Below, piece by piece: positions 1-7,479 of a DNA stretch of 56,391 nucleotides. The DNA lies in NCBI RefSeq assembly GCF_019237615.1, contig NZ_JAFAGT010000032.1, positions 1 through 56,391 of the forward strand, given 5' to 3'. Made by a program: the position numbers and the translations under genes. The notes below the pieces were generated by a model that did not search any database, was not told where the DNA came from, and saw nothing but the letters and a program-made list of their open reading frames with translations. The DNA comes from Roseateles sp. Lineage in GTDB: Bacteria; Pseudomonadota; Gammaproteobacteria; Burkholderiales; Burkholderiaceae_C. How positions within the stretch are numbered: the first letter of the stretch is position 1; every line of letters begins with the position of its first letter.

Positions 1-314
1 CCCTGGCGGCGTTGTTCATCGCGCCTGCGGCATCAGCGTCTCGCCTTCCTCAAGGCGCGAGTGCTTCCCGATTCGTCGTGGGACACCGCCCTCGGTTCGC
101 CCTCAAATAGTCTGGGACCGGGCGTCGAAATTTACGCGGGACGTAACAATCGGAGTGTCCGAAAAGACTCGACCACGACACTGAGAGCTTCCTTGATTGA
201 TGGCTGCAGCATTGAGAGTCGGGCCTGTGCGTTCGCGATTTCAAGCCGCAGCGATGCCGGCTTGCGCTTGCTCCTGTCGCTGCGGCGCTTCATGCCCACG
301 ACGAAGGCTGGTCT
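1..314. other. No gene recognised at left edge
   Basis: No reading frame here shows a recognisable family or convincing start. A short alanine-rich frame enters from the left edge on the plus strand and stops at about position 110. It could be the tail of a gene outside the window, but nothing supports a call. The stretch is less GC-rich than the neighbouring genes, and it lies downstream of the hydrolase gene that ends at 315. I see no clear hairpin terminator. Confidence 0.3.
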
Positions 315-1538
315 TCAGTTGAGCCACTGCCGCAGCAGGCCGTGCACCTCGGGGCTCGACAGCAAATCGAGGTGGCCCGTGTCGTACACCACCGCCCGGC
401 GCTCCGGTGCGAATCCAAGGCTGAGTCCGGGATCGTTGTGCTGGCCCAGCGCGCTCGCCACAGGTACCAGGCCATCGCCTAGCAGCCTTGCCTTCATGCT
501 TCCGGATGCCGGGCCGAGGCTGGCGGCAACGGCAAAGCAGCGGGCGCTGTCCGGCAGGTTGACCCGGTCGGCGCGATGCGGTCCATCGTCGCCTGCCGGG
601 CCTTTCAGAATGTTGCCCAGCCGCAGGTCATTGATGCCCGCGCTGCGTACCTTGCCCAGCCGCACCAGCGGGGCTGCGTACGGTGTGGCGCCGAGCAGCA
701 GGTCAACGCCATGGCCTGCGCGTTCAAGCGGTGCGCCCTGGTGGGGTGTGCCCAGGCAGATGAGGTCATTGACGCGCCCTGGCCAACGCAAGCCGCCGCG
801 CTGCATCTGAACGCCATGATGGATGGCGCTGCGTGCCACCAGGCCGCCCATGCTGTGGCCGAGCATCACCAAGCGTTCGACTGGCACGGGCCATGCGCTG
901 TAAAGCCCTTCCATCAGCGATGCCAGGATGCGGCCATTGGTCGACACGCTCAGGCCGCTGTTGTAGTGGAGGTAGACCGGCGTATAGCCCAACTCCCGGG
1001 CCAGGGCCTCGCCATGGTCATGTCCCGCGCGACACCACTGCAGGTCGTTCATGCACAGCCCGTGCAGCAGCACCAGCAGCTTCGGCCTGGCACCGCCGAG
1101 GCGGGTGCGCAGCGCGTGACGTTCCAACGGGAGGGGCCGACCCGAATGGCGGAACTGCATCGTGATCGCCAGCGGGTTGTCGGTCGTGGCAAGGTGGTCG
1201 CCCAGCACGCCGTTGAGGGCCGCCAGGACGGCCTCACGCTCCGCCCGTGGCGGCTGATGCGGATCGGCAGCGGCCAAGGCAGGCGCCAGCCAGCCTAACA
1301 GGGCCTCGACGGTGCCACCTGCCAAGTGCGTGACGCCGCGCACGGTCTCGTACACCAGACCAGTGACACCGCCCGTGCGCTCGTCCGCCGCGACTGTCCC
1401 GCCCAGGCCAGGTATGCGGGGAAGCGTGACGATGCGCGCGTGCATGGCCTCTACCAGGCTGGCCAGGCCAGCCACGGCATCGGTAGTGAGGCGCGCGGCG
1501 CCGCGAAGGTCGGCGGCCTGTAGTAGGGGTTGGGTCAT
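315..1538 (-). CDS. Alpha/beta hydrolase (lipase/PGAP1-like)
   Basis: Predicted cytoplasmic serine hydrolase of about 407 residues. The nucleophile elbow is GHSMGG (Ser near residue 229), preceded by an oxyanion-type segment (LLVLLHGLCMND) and followed by a late DTGHLDLL that supplies the likely catalytic His. This layout is typical of lipase-class-3/PGAP1-like esterases; the substrate cannot be read from sequence. I chose the ATG at 1538 because it overlaps the stop of the upstream protease gene as ATGA, which suggests translational coupling. An ATG 15 bases further upstream is in frame but would overlap more. No signal peptide is evident. The hydrolase and the protease probably form one transcript. 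Confidence 0.8.
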   Translation of the reverse strand: MTQPLLQAADLRGAARLTTDAVAGLASLVEAMHARIVTLPRIPGLGGTVAADERTGGVTGLVYETVRGVTHLAGGTVEALLGWLAPALAAADPHQPPRAEREAVLAALNGVLGDHLATTDNPLAITMQFRHSGRPLPLERHALRTRLGGARPKLLVLLHGLCMNDLQWCRAGHDHGEALARELGYTPVYLHYNSGLSVSTNGRILASLMEGLYSAWPVPVERLVMLGHSMGGLVARSAIHHGVQMQRGGLRWPGRVNDLICLGTPHQGAPLERAGHGVDLLLGATPYAAPLVRLGKVRSAGINDLRLGNILKGPAGDDGPHRADRVNLPDSARCFAVAASLGPASGSMKARLLGDGLVPVASALGQHNDPGLSLGFAPERRAVVYDTGHLDLLSSPEVHGLLRQWLN

Positions 1539-2596
1539 GGCATTGCGCGGCATGGGCCGGTGGTCAGTGTCATGAGCACATCGGCATACCAGGCACAGTT
1601 CAATCCCAGCGATTCATCCAGAACCGTGTCCCGCGTGGCCATATCCATGCGGCTGGAGTGAACGCCGAGAAGGCACCAGCGTGGTCGGCCTTCAGCGGCG
1701 GGTTCGACTCGCGCGAGCACCGGCGAGCCGCTGCACCCGCGGTGCATGCGTGCGTCGGTGAGGAAGTAGCCTTGCCCCTGGAAACGGACGCCATAGCAGG
1801 ACGCCACGCTGGCTTGCCGCACCACGGGCAGGTGATGGACGGTGTCGAAGAAGCCGAGTGGGAAGCCCGGAATGGCGAGCCGGTCGCCAACTTCAAACAA
1901 GTCGAACCCGACTGGCAGATGCAGCTGCCCGAAGGGATGCACAACGCAGCCAGCCGGCATCGCGGATCGGTCTATCTCGATGGCAGCCACGTCAACCTCT
2001 CCGGCGCTGTCGCATGCCTGGCTCCACGCGGTCAGGCCGTCGCGGTGCAGCAGGATCGACAGCGTGGCCAACTGCGTCAGGTCGCGCGAATTGGTATGCA
2101 GTTCGATTTCGATGCGGTCGGGAGCATGCCCCGTCGCGGCATCAAACAGGACGTGGCGACTGGTGACCAGGAAGAGACGTTGGTCTCGCTCGAAAAAGAA
2201 GCCGCTTGCAGATGTCAGGCCCTTGGGGCCTGCAAAGGTGAGCACTCGGGTGACGCCGAAGAGCGCCTCGTCGTGGACTTGCTCGTTGGCTGCGATGCCC
2301 CCAGCGGGACGTGCCGGCGAGATGGTCAGTTGTTGCTGCGAATCGTGGCCACGATCCCACGCGTCGCGTCGATCCAACCAGACCTGTTCGCTCTCACCAG
2401 TGGCGCCGGGTTGGTTGATGGTGTCAAGCATCGGGTTCGATGCTTGCGCCTCGCCGCGGGCGGCCGCCTTGGCCCCCTGACGCTGCAGTTCAGCGTGCTC
2501 AGCAGAAACGGGCGCAGAAAGCGCTCCGCTGGGTGGCGCGCCCTCGACAACGGGTGCCGCCTCTTGCGGGGCGGGGGGATCGGATCGGGAAGACAT
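1535..2596 (-). CDS. Trypsin-like serine protease
   Basis: About 353 residues. The first 130 or so are Pro/Ala/Gln-rich and look disordered, followed by a chymotrypsin-fold domain. All three catalytic elements are visible: His in TSRHVLFDA, Asp in DVAAIEID, Ser in HRGCSGSPV. The reading frame is open further upstream to a GTG at 2683, but the ATG at 2596 has a GGAG ribosome site 7 bases away and is preferred. No signal peptide is obvious, so it may be cytoplasmic or exported by another route. It is coupled by ATGA to the hydrolase that follows. Substrate unknown. Confidence 0.78.
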   Translation of the reverse strand: MSSRSDPPAPQEAAPVVEGAPPSGALSAPVSAEHAELQRQGAKAAARGEAQASNPMLDTINQPGATGESEQVWLDRRDAWDRGHDSQQQLTISPARPAGGIAANEQVHDEALFGVTRVLTFAGPKGLTSASGFFFERDQRLFLVTSRHVLFDAATGHAPDRIEIELHTNSRDLTQLATLSILLHRDGLTAWSQACDSAGEVDVAAIEIDRSAMPAGCVVHPFGQLHLPVGFDLFEVGDRLAIPGFPLGFFDTVHHLPVVRQASVASCYGVRFQGQGYFLTDARMHRGCSGSPVLARVEPAAEGRPRWCLLGVHSSRMDMATRDTVLDESLGLNCAWYADVLMTLTTGPCRAMP

Positions 2597-2716
2597 GGGA
2601 CAACTCCGCTCAAGGACTTGTCCCGTCAAGGGCGACGCTTCCGCCGGTGGCGCTTCAAGCAAGCCAGTTTGGGGCAATGTCACTTGCAGCGTGCCCCGAA
2701 GGAAATCAATGTACCT

Positions 2717-2737
2717 GAAAGGCCTGCGGAACAGGCC
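2717..2737 (-). terminator. Weak intrinsic terminator after the 74-aa gene
   Basis: On the minus strand a GGCCTG stem, 5-base loop and CAGGCC arm is followed by a short T run (TTTC). It starts about 15 bases after the stop of the small gene at 2753. The stem is only 6 bp and the T tract is short, so termination is probably partial. It would separate the cold-shock unit from the protease gene. Confidence 0.35.
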
Positions 2738-2752
2738 AGAACCCTCGCCGTT

Positions 2753-2977
2753 TCAATGGCAGCGGGCCCACGTCAAACCTTGTTCCCGGGCATAGTGAAG
2801 CGCCGCTTGAGAGCTGCTGAATTTCGGAGAAAAGCTCATGACGCGGTCGACGCTGGCCATGCCTTGGCCGGAACGGATGGAGACGACGGCATCGAAACCG
2901 CCATCACCTCGTGCTCGAGACATCGGCGAAATCATGAACCGCCCGAGTTCAATGTTGTTGTTCTTGTTGTCGTACAT
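2753..2977 (-). CDS. Small conserved hypothetical protein (74 aa)
   Basis: A short basic protein starting MYDNKNNNIELGRFM and containing VVSIRSGQG and DRVMSFSP. I have the impression that similar proteins sit beside cold-shock genes in other Burkholderiales, but could not check this. No catalytic motif, signal peptide or membrane helix is visible. The ATG at 2977 has no Shine-Dalgarno sequence. It lies inside an A/C-rich stretch (as read on the minus strand) repeated on both sides of the start. The gene follows the cold-shock gene by 72 bases and is probably co-transcribed with it. Function unknown. Confidence 0.65.
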   Translation of the reverse strand: MYDNKNNNIELGRFMISPMSRARGDGGFDAVVSIRSGQGMASVDRVMSFSPKFSSSQAALHYAREQGLTWARCH

Positions 2978-2991
2978 GTTGTTCTTGTTGT
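2956..2991 (-). repeat. 15-bp direct repeat flanking a start codon
   Basis: The same 15 bases occur at 2956-2970 and 2977-2991. On the minus strand the repeat reads as an unstructured ACAAC/AAGAAC-rich sequence, once in the leader and once as early Asn/Lys codons. The ATG of the 74-aa gene falls at the edge of the upstream copy. CA-rich unstructured leaders are known translation enhancers, so the repeat may replace a ribosome-binding site; that role is inference. Confidence 0.6.
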
Positions 2992-3049
2992 GTGGGATGA
3001 GCCGGTGGATGCCGGCCCATGGCGCCGCAACCGGCGCCGGATCGCATGC

Positions 3050-3262
3050 TCAGAGCGTGCGAATGTTGGACGCCTGCGGGCCCTTGGCGCCTTGCGTCGC
3101 CTCGAACTGCACCTTGGCGCCTTCTGCCAGCGAGCGGAAGCCTCCGCCGTTCTTGACTTCGCTGTGGTGAGCGAACAGGTCCTTGCCGCCGTTGTCCGGC
3201 GTGATGAAGCCGAAGCCCTTGCCGTCGTCGAACCACTTCACGGTGCCGGTTTGCGTAGTCAT
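3050..3262 (-). CDS. Cold-shock protein (CspA family)
   Basis: A 70-residue single-domain nucleic-acid-binding protein that melts RNA structure, typically during cold shock or growth resumption. Both RNA-binding motifs are intact: RNP1 as KGFGFI and RNP2 as DLFAHH, preceded by GTVKWF. The length is standard for the family. I chose the ATG at 3262 because an AAAGGA ribosome site precedes it and family members begin at this point; the frame is open further upstream. The gene has a promoter-like element about 200 bases upstream, which gives it a long leader as expected for cold-regulated csp genes. The 74-aa gene follows. Confidence 0.95.
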   Translation of the reverse strand: MTTQTGTVKWFDDGKGFGFITPDNGGKDLFAHHSEVKNGGGFRSLAEGAKVQFEATQGAKGPQASNIRTL

Positions 3263-3411
3263 GATGTTTCCTTTGGAAAAGTAGAGATGGAGATAACCCT
3301 CCGCAGGCGAAAGCCGGGCGGAGACAGAAACACTCAAGAACACTCACCGGGGAGTTGCTGAAGCGAGCCGCTCGCAAGAAAGGCCAGGGGGTGGCCTGCG
3401 GGGCTGCAGTA

Positions 3412-3433
3412 AAGACCTTAAGAAAACGGTCTT
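3412..3433 (-). promoter_or_regulatory. Leader hairpin of the csp mRNA
   Basis: AAGACC and GGTCTT form a 6-bp inverted repeat with a 10-base loop just after the predicted transcription start on the minus strand. Structured long leaders control stability and translation of cspA-type mRNAs; whether this hairpin does so is inferred from position. Confidence 0.35.
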
Positions 3434-3438
3434 GCGCG

Positions 3439-3471
3439 AATCTATGTGGGACAGAGTAGCACGTCTGTCAA
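3439..3471 (-). promoter_or_regulatory. Sigma-70-type promoter of the csp gene
   Basis: A consensus TTGACA -35 box lies at 3466-3471 on the minus strand, with a weak -10 candidate around 3439-3447 (CATAGA/TAGATT, spacing 19-21, longer than ideal). Transcription from here gives a leader of about 170 bases before the csp ATG, close to the length typical of cspA messages. Confidence 0.45.
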
Positions 3472-3532
3472 GGCCTCTACCAGCACGGGGCGATGGGCCC
3501 ACGGCCGCGCGATCCCTTGGGTTCCTGAGCGG

Positions 3533-3721
3533 TCAACTTCCCAGGCGCAGGCTGCGATCCCGGATCGAGATGTTCAGACCATGCAGCGAGCCGTACAGCA
3601 TCAGGATGCGTGGTCGATGCTGCGACGGAGCCGCCACGACCAGGGGCTCGGGCGTAGGAATGTCCAACAGCGCAGGGTTCAGCGCAGGAAACGTCGCGTC
3701 GGGAAACAGGCGTTCAGTCAT
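3533..3721 (-). pseudogene. arsH: Truncated arsH (N-terminal fragment)
   Basis: The first 45 or so residues match the start of ArsH, the NADPH-dependent flavoprotein that oxidises trivalent organoarsenicals, up to PRILMLYGSL in the first flavodoxin strand. After that the frame runs into unrelated residues and stops at 62, whereas ArsH is normally about 230-240 residues. The flavin-binding core is missing, so it cannot be functional. It starts with an 8-base overlap with the stop of the aquaporin gene, the arrangement of an intact ars operon. The breakpoint lies near 3590-3610, and the csp promoter region follows, so a deletion or recombination removed the rest. Confidence 0.72.
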
Positions 3722-4400
3722 GGCGGGCCAAGGTGGATTCGGTGGAAGGGACGGACGTGCGCGGCAACAGCAGGCGGTGCACGCCCACCGCGAGGGCTGC
3801 GCCCAGCAGCTCGGCGACGATGAAGCCCGGCGCGCTGGCCGGCGCGATGCCAGCGAAGCTGTCGCTGAACATGCGGCCGAACACGGCGGCGGGATTGGCG
3901 AACGATGTGGACGCGGTGAACCAGTAGGCCGCGCCGATGTAGGCCGCCACCATCGCGGATACGCGGCCTGCCGGCGCTCGCAGGATCACCAGCAGCAGGC
4001 CGAAGGTGGCGACGCCTTCCGCGATCCACTGCCCGGTGCCGCTACGCAGCTTGGTGGAGAACTGCAGAAGGCTCATGTCGAACATCGCATGGGCAAGCCA
4101 AGCGCCCAGCAGCGCCCCGAGCAGTTGGGCCGCGATGTAAGGGGGCAGCGCAGCCACCGGTAGCTCGCCGCGCCAGGCCATCACGGCGCTGACGGCCGGA
4201 TTGAAGTGCGCGCCACTGACGGGGCCGAACACCTCAATCAGGATGTACAGGCCACCCACCGTGGCCAGCGTGTTGGCCAGCAGCGCGAGGGCCACATTCC
4301 CACCGGACAGCCGCTCGGCCATGACGCCGGAGCCAATGACGACGGCCAGCAGCAGCATCGTGCCCAGCGCCTCGGCCAGGAGCTTGCGGGTCAGGTTCAT
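3714..4400 (-). CDS. aqpS: Aquaglyceroporin of the ars operon (AqpS-like)
   Basis: A 228-residue major intrinsic protein with the six-helix MIP pattern and both pore motifs, FNPAVSAV near residue 67 and ANPAAVFGR in the second half. It sits between arsC and arsH, the place held by aqpS in Sinorhizobium meliloti, where the channel lets internally produced arsenite leak out down its gradient instead of being pumped by ArsB. I infer the same role from context. The start lies 2 bases from the arsC stop, and its end overlaps arsH. No arsB or acr3 pump is visible in the window. Confidence 0.85.
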   Translation of the reverse strand: MNLTRKLLAEALGTMLLLAVVIGSGVMAERLSGGNVALALLANTLATVGGLYILIEVFGPVSGAHFNPAVSAVMAWRGELPVAALPPYIAAQLLGALLGAWLAHAMFDMSLLQFSTKLRSGTGQWIAEGVATFGLLLVILRAPAGRVSAMVAAYIGAAYWFTASTSFANPAAVFGRMFSDSFAGIAPASAPGFIVAELLGAALAVGVHRLLLPRTSVPSTESTLARHD

Positions 4401-4402
4401 GG

Positions 4403-4906
4403 TCAGGCTCTCGCAATCTGGGCGAGGGCCTGCTGCCGCTCCGCTTTGCTCATGGTGGCGAGCGGCAGTTGCAGCAACTGCAACATGCGGTAGCCGAGGG
4501 CCTGGCGCGTCAGCTCGAAGGCGCGGCGCTTGCCGTCGTCATCGCCCTCGGCGTTGGACGGATCGGGGTAGCCCCAGTGCACCTTGATGGGTTGCCCGCT
4601 GCCGCCAAAGAAGACCGGGCATTGCTCGGCCGCTGCGCTGTCGCAGACGGTGATGACGATAGACAGGGGCGGTGCATCCGGCGTCGTGAACTCGTCCCAG
4701 CTCTTGCTGCGGTAGCCGGCAGTTTCGACACCAGCGTTTTGCAGCGCTTCCAGCGCGAACGGATTGATGCGCCCGCTGGGTGCGCTGCCGGCGCTGTAGG
4801 CCTGCACGTCCTGGCCGAGCTTGCGGGCCCAGTGGTTGAGCATGGCTTCGCCCAGAACGCTGCGGGCGGAGTTGTGGGTGCAGAGGATGAGGACGTTGGT
4901 GGCCAT
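4403..4906 (-). CDS. arsC: Arsenate reductase, LMW-phosphatase type
   Basis: 167 residues. The N-terminal P-loop is CTHNSARS, the CX5RS signature of low-molecular-weight tyrosine phosphatases and thioredoxin- or glutaredoxin-linked ArsC. Further Cys residues occur in TVCDSAAAEQC, and the DPSN/HWGYPDP region carries the acid Asp. It reduces arsenate to arsenite in the cytoplasm. It is the second gene of the arsR-arsC-aqpS-arsH transcript, 10 bases from arsR. The C-terminal 40 residues beyond the core are helical and Gln-rich. Confidence 0.9.
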   Translation of the reverse strand: MATNVLILCTHNSARSVLGEAMLNHWARKLGQDVQAYSAGSAPSGRINPFALEALQNAGVETAGYRSKSWDEFTTPDAPPLSIVITVCDSAAAEQCPVFFGGSGQPIKVHWGYPDPSNAEGDDDGKRRAFELTRQALGYRMLQLLQLPLATMSKAERQQALAQIARA

Positions 4907-4916
4907 GGCGGCGAGG

Positions 4917-5240
4917 TCAGCAGCATGGAGCGATCTTGCGCTCCACGGCGCAGGCGGCGCCCTGGCAGCAGTTGTTGGTCAGGTAGCCCAGCAGGCCGTT
5001 CATGCGCGCGTAGTTCGCGCGGTAGATCAGGTTGCGACTGGCGCGCTCCTGGGTCACGAGGCCGGCGTTGACCAGCTCCTTGAGGTGGAAGGACAGCGTG
5101 GCCGGTGGCGTGCCAAGGCCCTCTTGAATCGCGCCGGGGGTGAGGCCGGACTCGCCCACGACGACCAGAGCGCGGAACACCTGCAGGCGCAGGGGCTGCG
5201 CCAAAGCAGCAAGGCCTTTGATGACGTCATTCTCTTCCAT
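4917..5240 (-). CDS. arsR: ArsR-family arsenite-responsive repressor
   Basis: 107 residues: a winged helix-turn-helix (recognition part PATLSFHLKELVNAGLV) followed by a cysteine-rich tail with NCCQGAAC and a final CC. Clustered C-terminal cysteines resemble the As(III) site of Acidithiobacillus ferrooxidans ArsR rather than the CxC in the DNA-binding helix of plasmid R773 ArsR. I chose the ATG at 5240 (MEENDVIKGL) because the family fold starts here and a perfect palindrome abuts it. The frame is open further upstream but unlike the family. First gene of the ars operon; arsenite binding should release it from DNA. Confidence 0.9.
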   Translation of the reverse strand: MEENDVIKGLAALAQPLRLQVFRALVVVGESGLTPGAIQEGLGTPPATLSFHLKELVNAGLVTQERASRNLIYRANYARMNGLLGYLTNNCCQGAACAVERKIAPCC

Positions 5241-5241
5241 G

Positions 5242-5259
5242 ATTCCATTTTTATGGAAT
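5242..5259 (-). promoter_or_regulatory. ArsR operator palindrome
   Basis: ATTCCAT, four T and ATGGAAT form a perfect 7-bp inverted repeat ending 2 bases before the arsR ATG. A TTGCAA -35-like box and an A/T-rich -10-like segment overlap it on the minus strand, so a bound repressor would block RNA polymerase. If that promoter is right, the arsR message has almost no leader. The repressor is inferred to be ArsR from adjacency. Confidence 0.6.
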
Positions 5260-5491
5260 TGATGAATCATTGCAAGCAGGGTGGAGGCGATGTGCAACGT
5301 CGAACCTTCAAGTCGGGTGCTCATCAGGTCAATCCACCGCTCGCTGGGTCGAGCACTGCACGGGAACCGCGGCACCTCATCGCAAAGGGCGCTGAGGGCC
5401 TGGTCCGCATGGGTTCGACACCGGCATCTGCAAGCCTTCGCGGCGGGTACCTGTTCGCCCTCGCCCTCGCGCTCGCGAGTCCGGATCCGGC

Positions 5492-6523
5492 CTAGGCGTC
5501 GCTGCGCGGCTGCAGGGGCCTGGGATCAAGATCGAGGTCGACGCGCTGCCGCCCCAACTCGAACCCATCCGTGCGTTCCCTCACCTCGTACAGCTTCCCC
5601 CGCGCATTCTTGAACGGTCGATGCACCACCAGCATCCAGCCGTCGTCCAGCGTGCGGAACAGCATGCCGTGGCCTGAGCCCTTGCTCAGCCACACGGGCA
5701 GCTGCTTCCACGGGCCGAACAAATTCCCGGACTCGGAGCGGGCCAGCGTCTGGAAGTAGCCGTCCTCGCCCCAGCTCGACCACAGCATATGCAGGCTGCC
5801 GTCGGCCGTGCGATAGAGCTGCGGGCCGTCCGTGACGATGATGCCCAGGCCTTGCTGCGGCCGGGCGACGGGGGAGGCGTCGCCACGGAACAGTTCGCGG
5901 GGTGGCCCGATGGCGTGAAGTTCTTCGTCCAGCGGCACGGCGGCGAACGCGCCTACGCGGAGTTGCAGCCATTCGTGGGCGAACACCATCCAGGGCTTGC
6001 CGGCGGGGTCGACGTAGAGCGTGCCGTCCAGCGTCATCAAGTCCTTGGACACGACGGGCTCGCCATCGCGAACCAGCGTGAACGGCCCGCCGAGCTGGTC
6101 GGCCACGGCCAACACCGTGCTGCGGCGGTAGGTGCGCTGGCCAAAGACGGGGCCGGGCTCGGCCAGTGGCAGGCCTTCGTTGTGGACGGTGACGAACAAA
6201 TACCACCGGCCGCGCCAGCGGTGCACCTCCGGCGCCCAGCAGCCGTCATTGGCCCATATGCCGGCGGGCAGCTGGAACACCAGCTCGGGCCGGGTCCAGT
6301 GCTTGAGGTCGCTGCTGCGGTAGGCCATCACGCCTATCGCCTGCTTGCCGCTGACCGAAGGGGTGTTCTTCGTGAACAGCCAGTAGGTCATGCTGGCCTT
6401 GTCGGTCACGATGAAGGGGTCGTGCAGGTCCATCTCGGGCAGCGTCATCGGGCCGGCGGCCAGCGTCCAGGCGGGCAGGCCGCCGGCCAGGGCCGCGCTC
6501 GCCAGCAGCTCGCGACGCTTCAT
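5492..6523 (-). CDS. Glycoside hydrolase family 43 protein
   Basis: 343 residues with a Tat-like or Sec signal (MKRRELLASAALAGG), so periplasmic or secreted. Five-bladed beta-propeller features of GH43 are visible: HDPFIV near the N terminus with the base Asp, WAPEVHRW, LDGTLYVD and VTDGPQLY. Most GH43 enzymes have Glu in the last motif as general acid; here it is Asp, as I recall for some subfamilies with TDGP. Likely substrates are arabinose- or xylose-containing side chains. The gene is coupled by ATGA to the upstream esterase, consistent with joint hemicellulose trimming. Confidence 0.82.
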   Translation of the reverse strand: MKRRELLASAALAGGLPAWTLAAGPMTLPEMDLHDPFIVTDKASMTYWLFTKNTPSVSGKQAIGVMAYRSSDLKHWTRPELVFQLPAGIWANDGCWAPEVHRWRGRWYLFVTVHNEGLPLAEPGPVFGQRTYRRSTVLAVADQLGGPFTLVRDGEPVVSKDLMTLDGTLYVDPAGKPWMVFAHEWLQLRVGAFAAVPLDEELHAIGPPRELFRGDASPVARPQQGLGIIVTDGPQLYRTADGSLHMLWSSWGEDGYFQTLARSESGNLFGPWKQLPVWLSKGSGHGMLFRTLDDGWMLVVHRPFKNARGKLYEVRERTDGFELGRQRVDLDLDPRPLQPRSDA

Positions 6524-7479
6524 CGCGCGGCCTCCTGGGTCAGCAGGCCGCGCTGGCGCAGCCATTCCTCCATGCGCCGCGGCCAGGCAGACGCGTTGCC
6601 AAGGCCGTCGCGCATGGCTATGCCGTGGCCACCCTGCTCGAAGACGTACAGCTCGGCCGGCACGCCGGCGCGGGTGAGGGCGTCGAAATAGAGGAGGCTG
6701 TTCTGCACCGGCACGGCCTTGTCGCCCTGGGTGTGCAGCAGCAACGTGGGCGGCGTGGCGGCCGTGACCTGCTGCTCGATGGACATCTGAGCCAGCAGCG
6801 CCGGGCTGTGCGAGGTGCCCAGCAGCGCGCGGCGCGAGCCGGCGTGGGCGGCGGGACCGGTCATCGTGATGACGGGGTAGACGAGGACGGCGAAGTCGGG
6901 GCGGGCACTGGTGCTGTCCAGCGCGGCGCCGGTGCGGCCGTCGGCGTGGTCGAACAGCGTGCTGGCGCTGGCCGCAAGGTGGCCGCCGGCGGAGCTGCCC
7001 ATGACGCCTATGCGCCTCGGGTCGACACCGAACTCTGCCGCGCGTGAGCGCACGAGGCGGACGGCGCGCAGCAAGTCCTGCAGCGGTGCGGGGTGGCCCC
7101 ACTCCTGCAGGCGGCTCTTCAGGATGAAGGTGGTGACGCCCAGCGTGCTCAGCAAGGCGGCGTACTGCGTGCCTTCGCGGTGGGCCGACAGGTGGCTGTA
7201 GCCGCCACCCGGGCACAGGATGACGGCGGTGCCGTTGGGGCGGTCGACGGCGGGCGGCACGACGGTGAGTGTCGGCACCGACACGTTGCCGATGCTGCCG
7301 CTCGCATCCACGCGCTCGGGGCCGAGGTCGCCGCGCGCGGCTGGCGCATCGGCGCGCCGGGCGGGGGGCACGCCTTCGGGCCAGAGCGGCAGCAAGGTCG
7401 GCGTGGCCGCCTCAAGGGCGAGTGCGGGTAGCGGTCCGGCCAGCGGCAACAGGGTCAACAAGCGGCGCGTCAGGTTCAT
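6520..7479 (-). CDS. Secreted alpha/beta hydrolase, acetyl-xylan esterase-like
   Basis: 319 residues with an N-terminal signal peptide ending around LPALALEA. The fold shows the oxyanion region CPGGGYSHLS, nucleophile motif GSSAGG, Asp in TQGDKAVPV and His in QGGHGIAM, in the order of BD-FAE/acetylxylan-type esterases. It probably removes acyl groups from plant polysaccharide before the downstream GH43 enzyme acts. The stop overlaps the GH43 start by ATGA. First gene of the pair; 214 bases separate it from the divergent mechanosensitive channel gene. Confidence 0.82.
   Translation of the reverse strand: MNLTRRLLTLLPLAGPLPALALEAATPTLLPLWPEGVPPARRADAPAARGDLGPERVDASGSIGNVSVPTLTVVPPAVDRPNGTAVILCPGGGYSHLSAHREGTQYAALLSTLGVTTFILKSRLQEWGHPAPLQDLLRAVRLVRSRAAEFGVDPRRIGVMGSSAGGHLAASASTLFDHADGRTGAALDSTSARPDFAVLVYPVITMTGPAAHAGSRRALLGTSHSPALLAQMSIEQQVTAATPPTLLLHTQGDKAVPVQNSLLYFDALTRAGVPAELYVFEQGGHGIAMRDGLGNASAWPRRMEEWLRQRGLLTQEAAR

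Noticed and set aside
5330-5430. GGTTCGA-like sequence suggesting a tRNA T-arm
   Set aside because: No matching acceptor, D or anticodon stems could be built around it. No tRNA was supported anywhere in the window.
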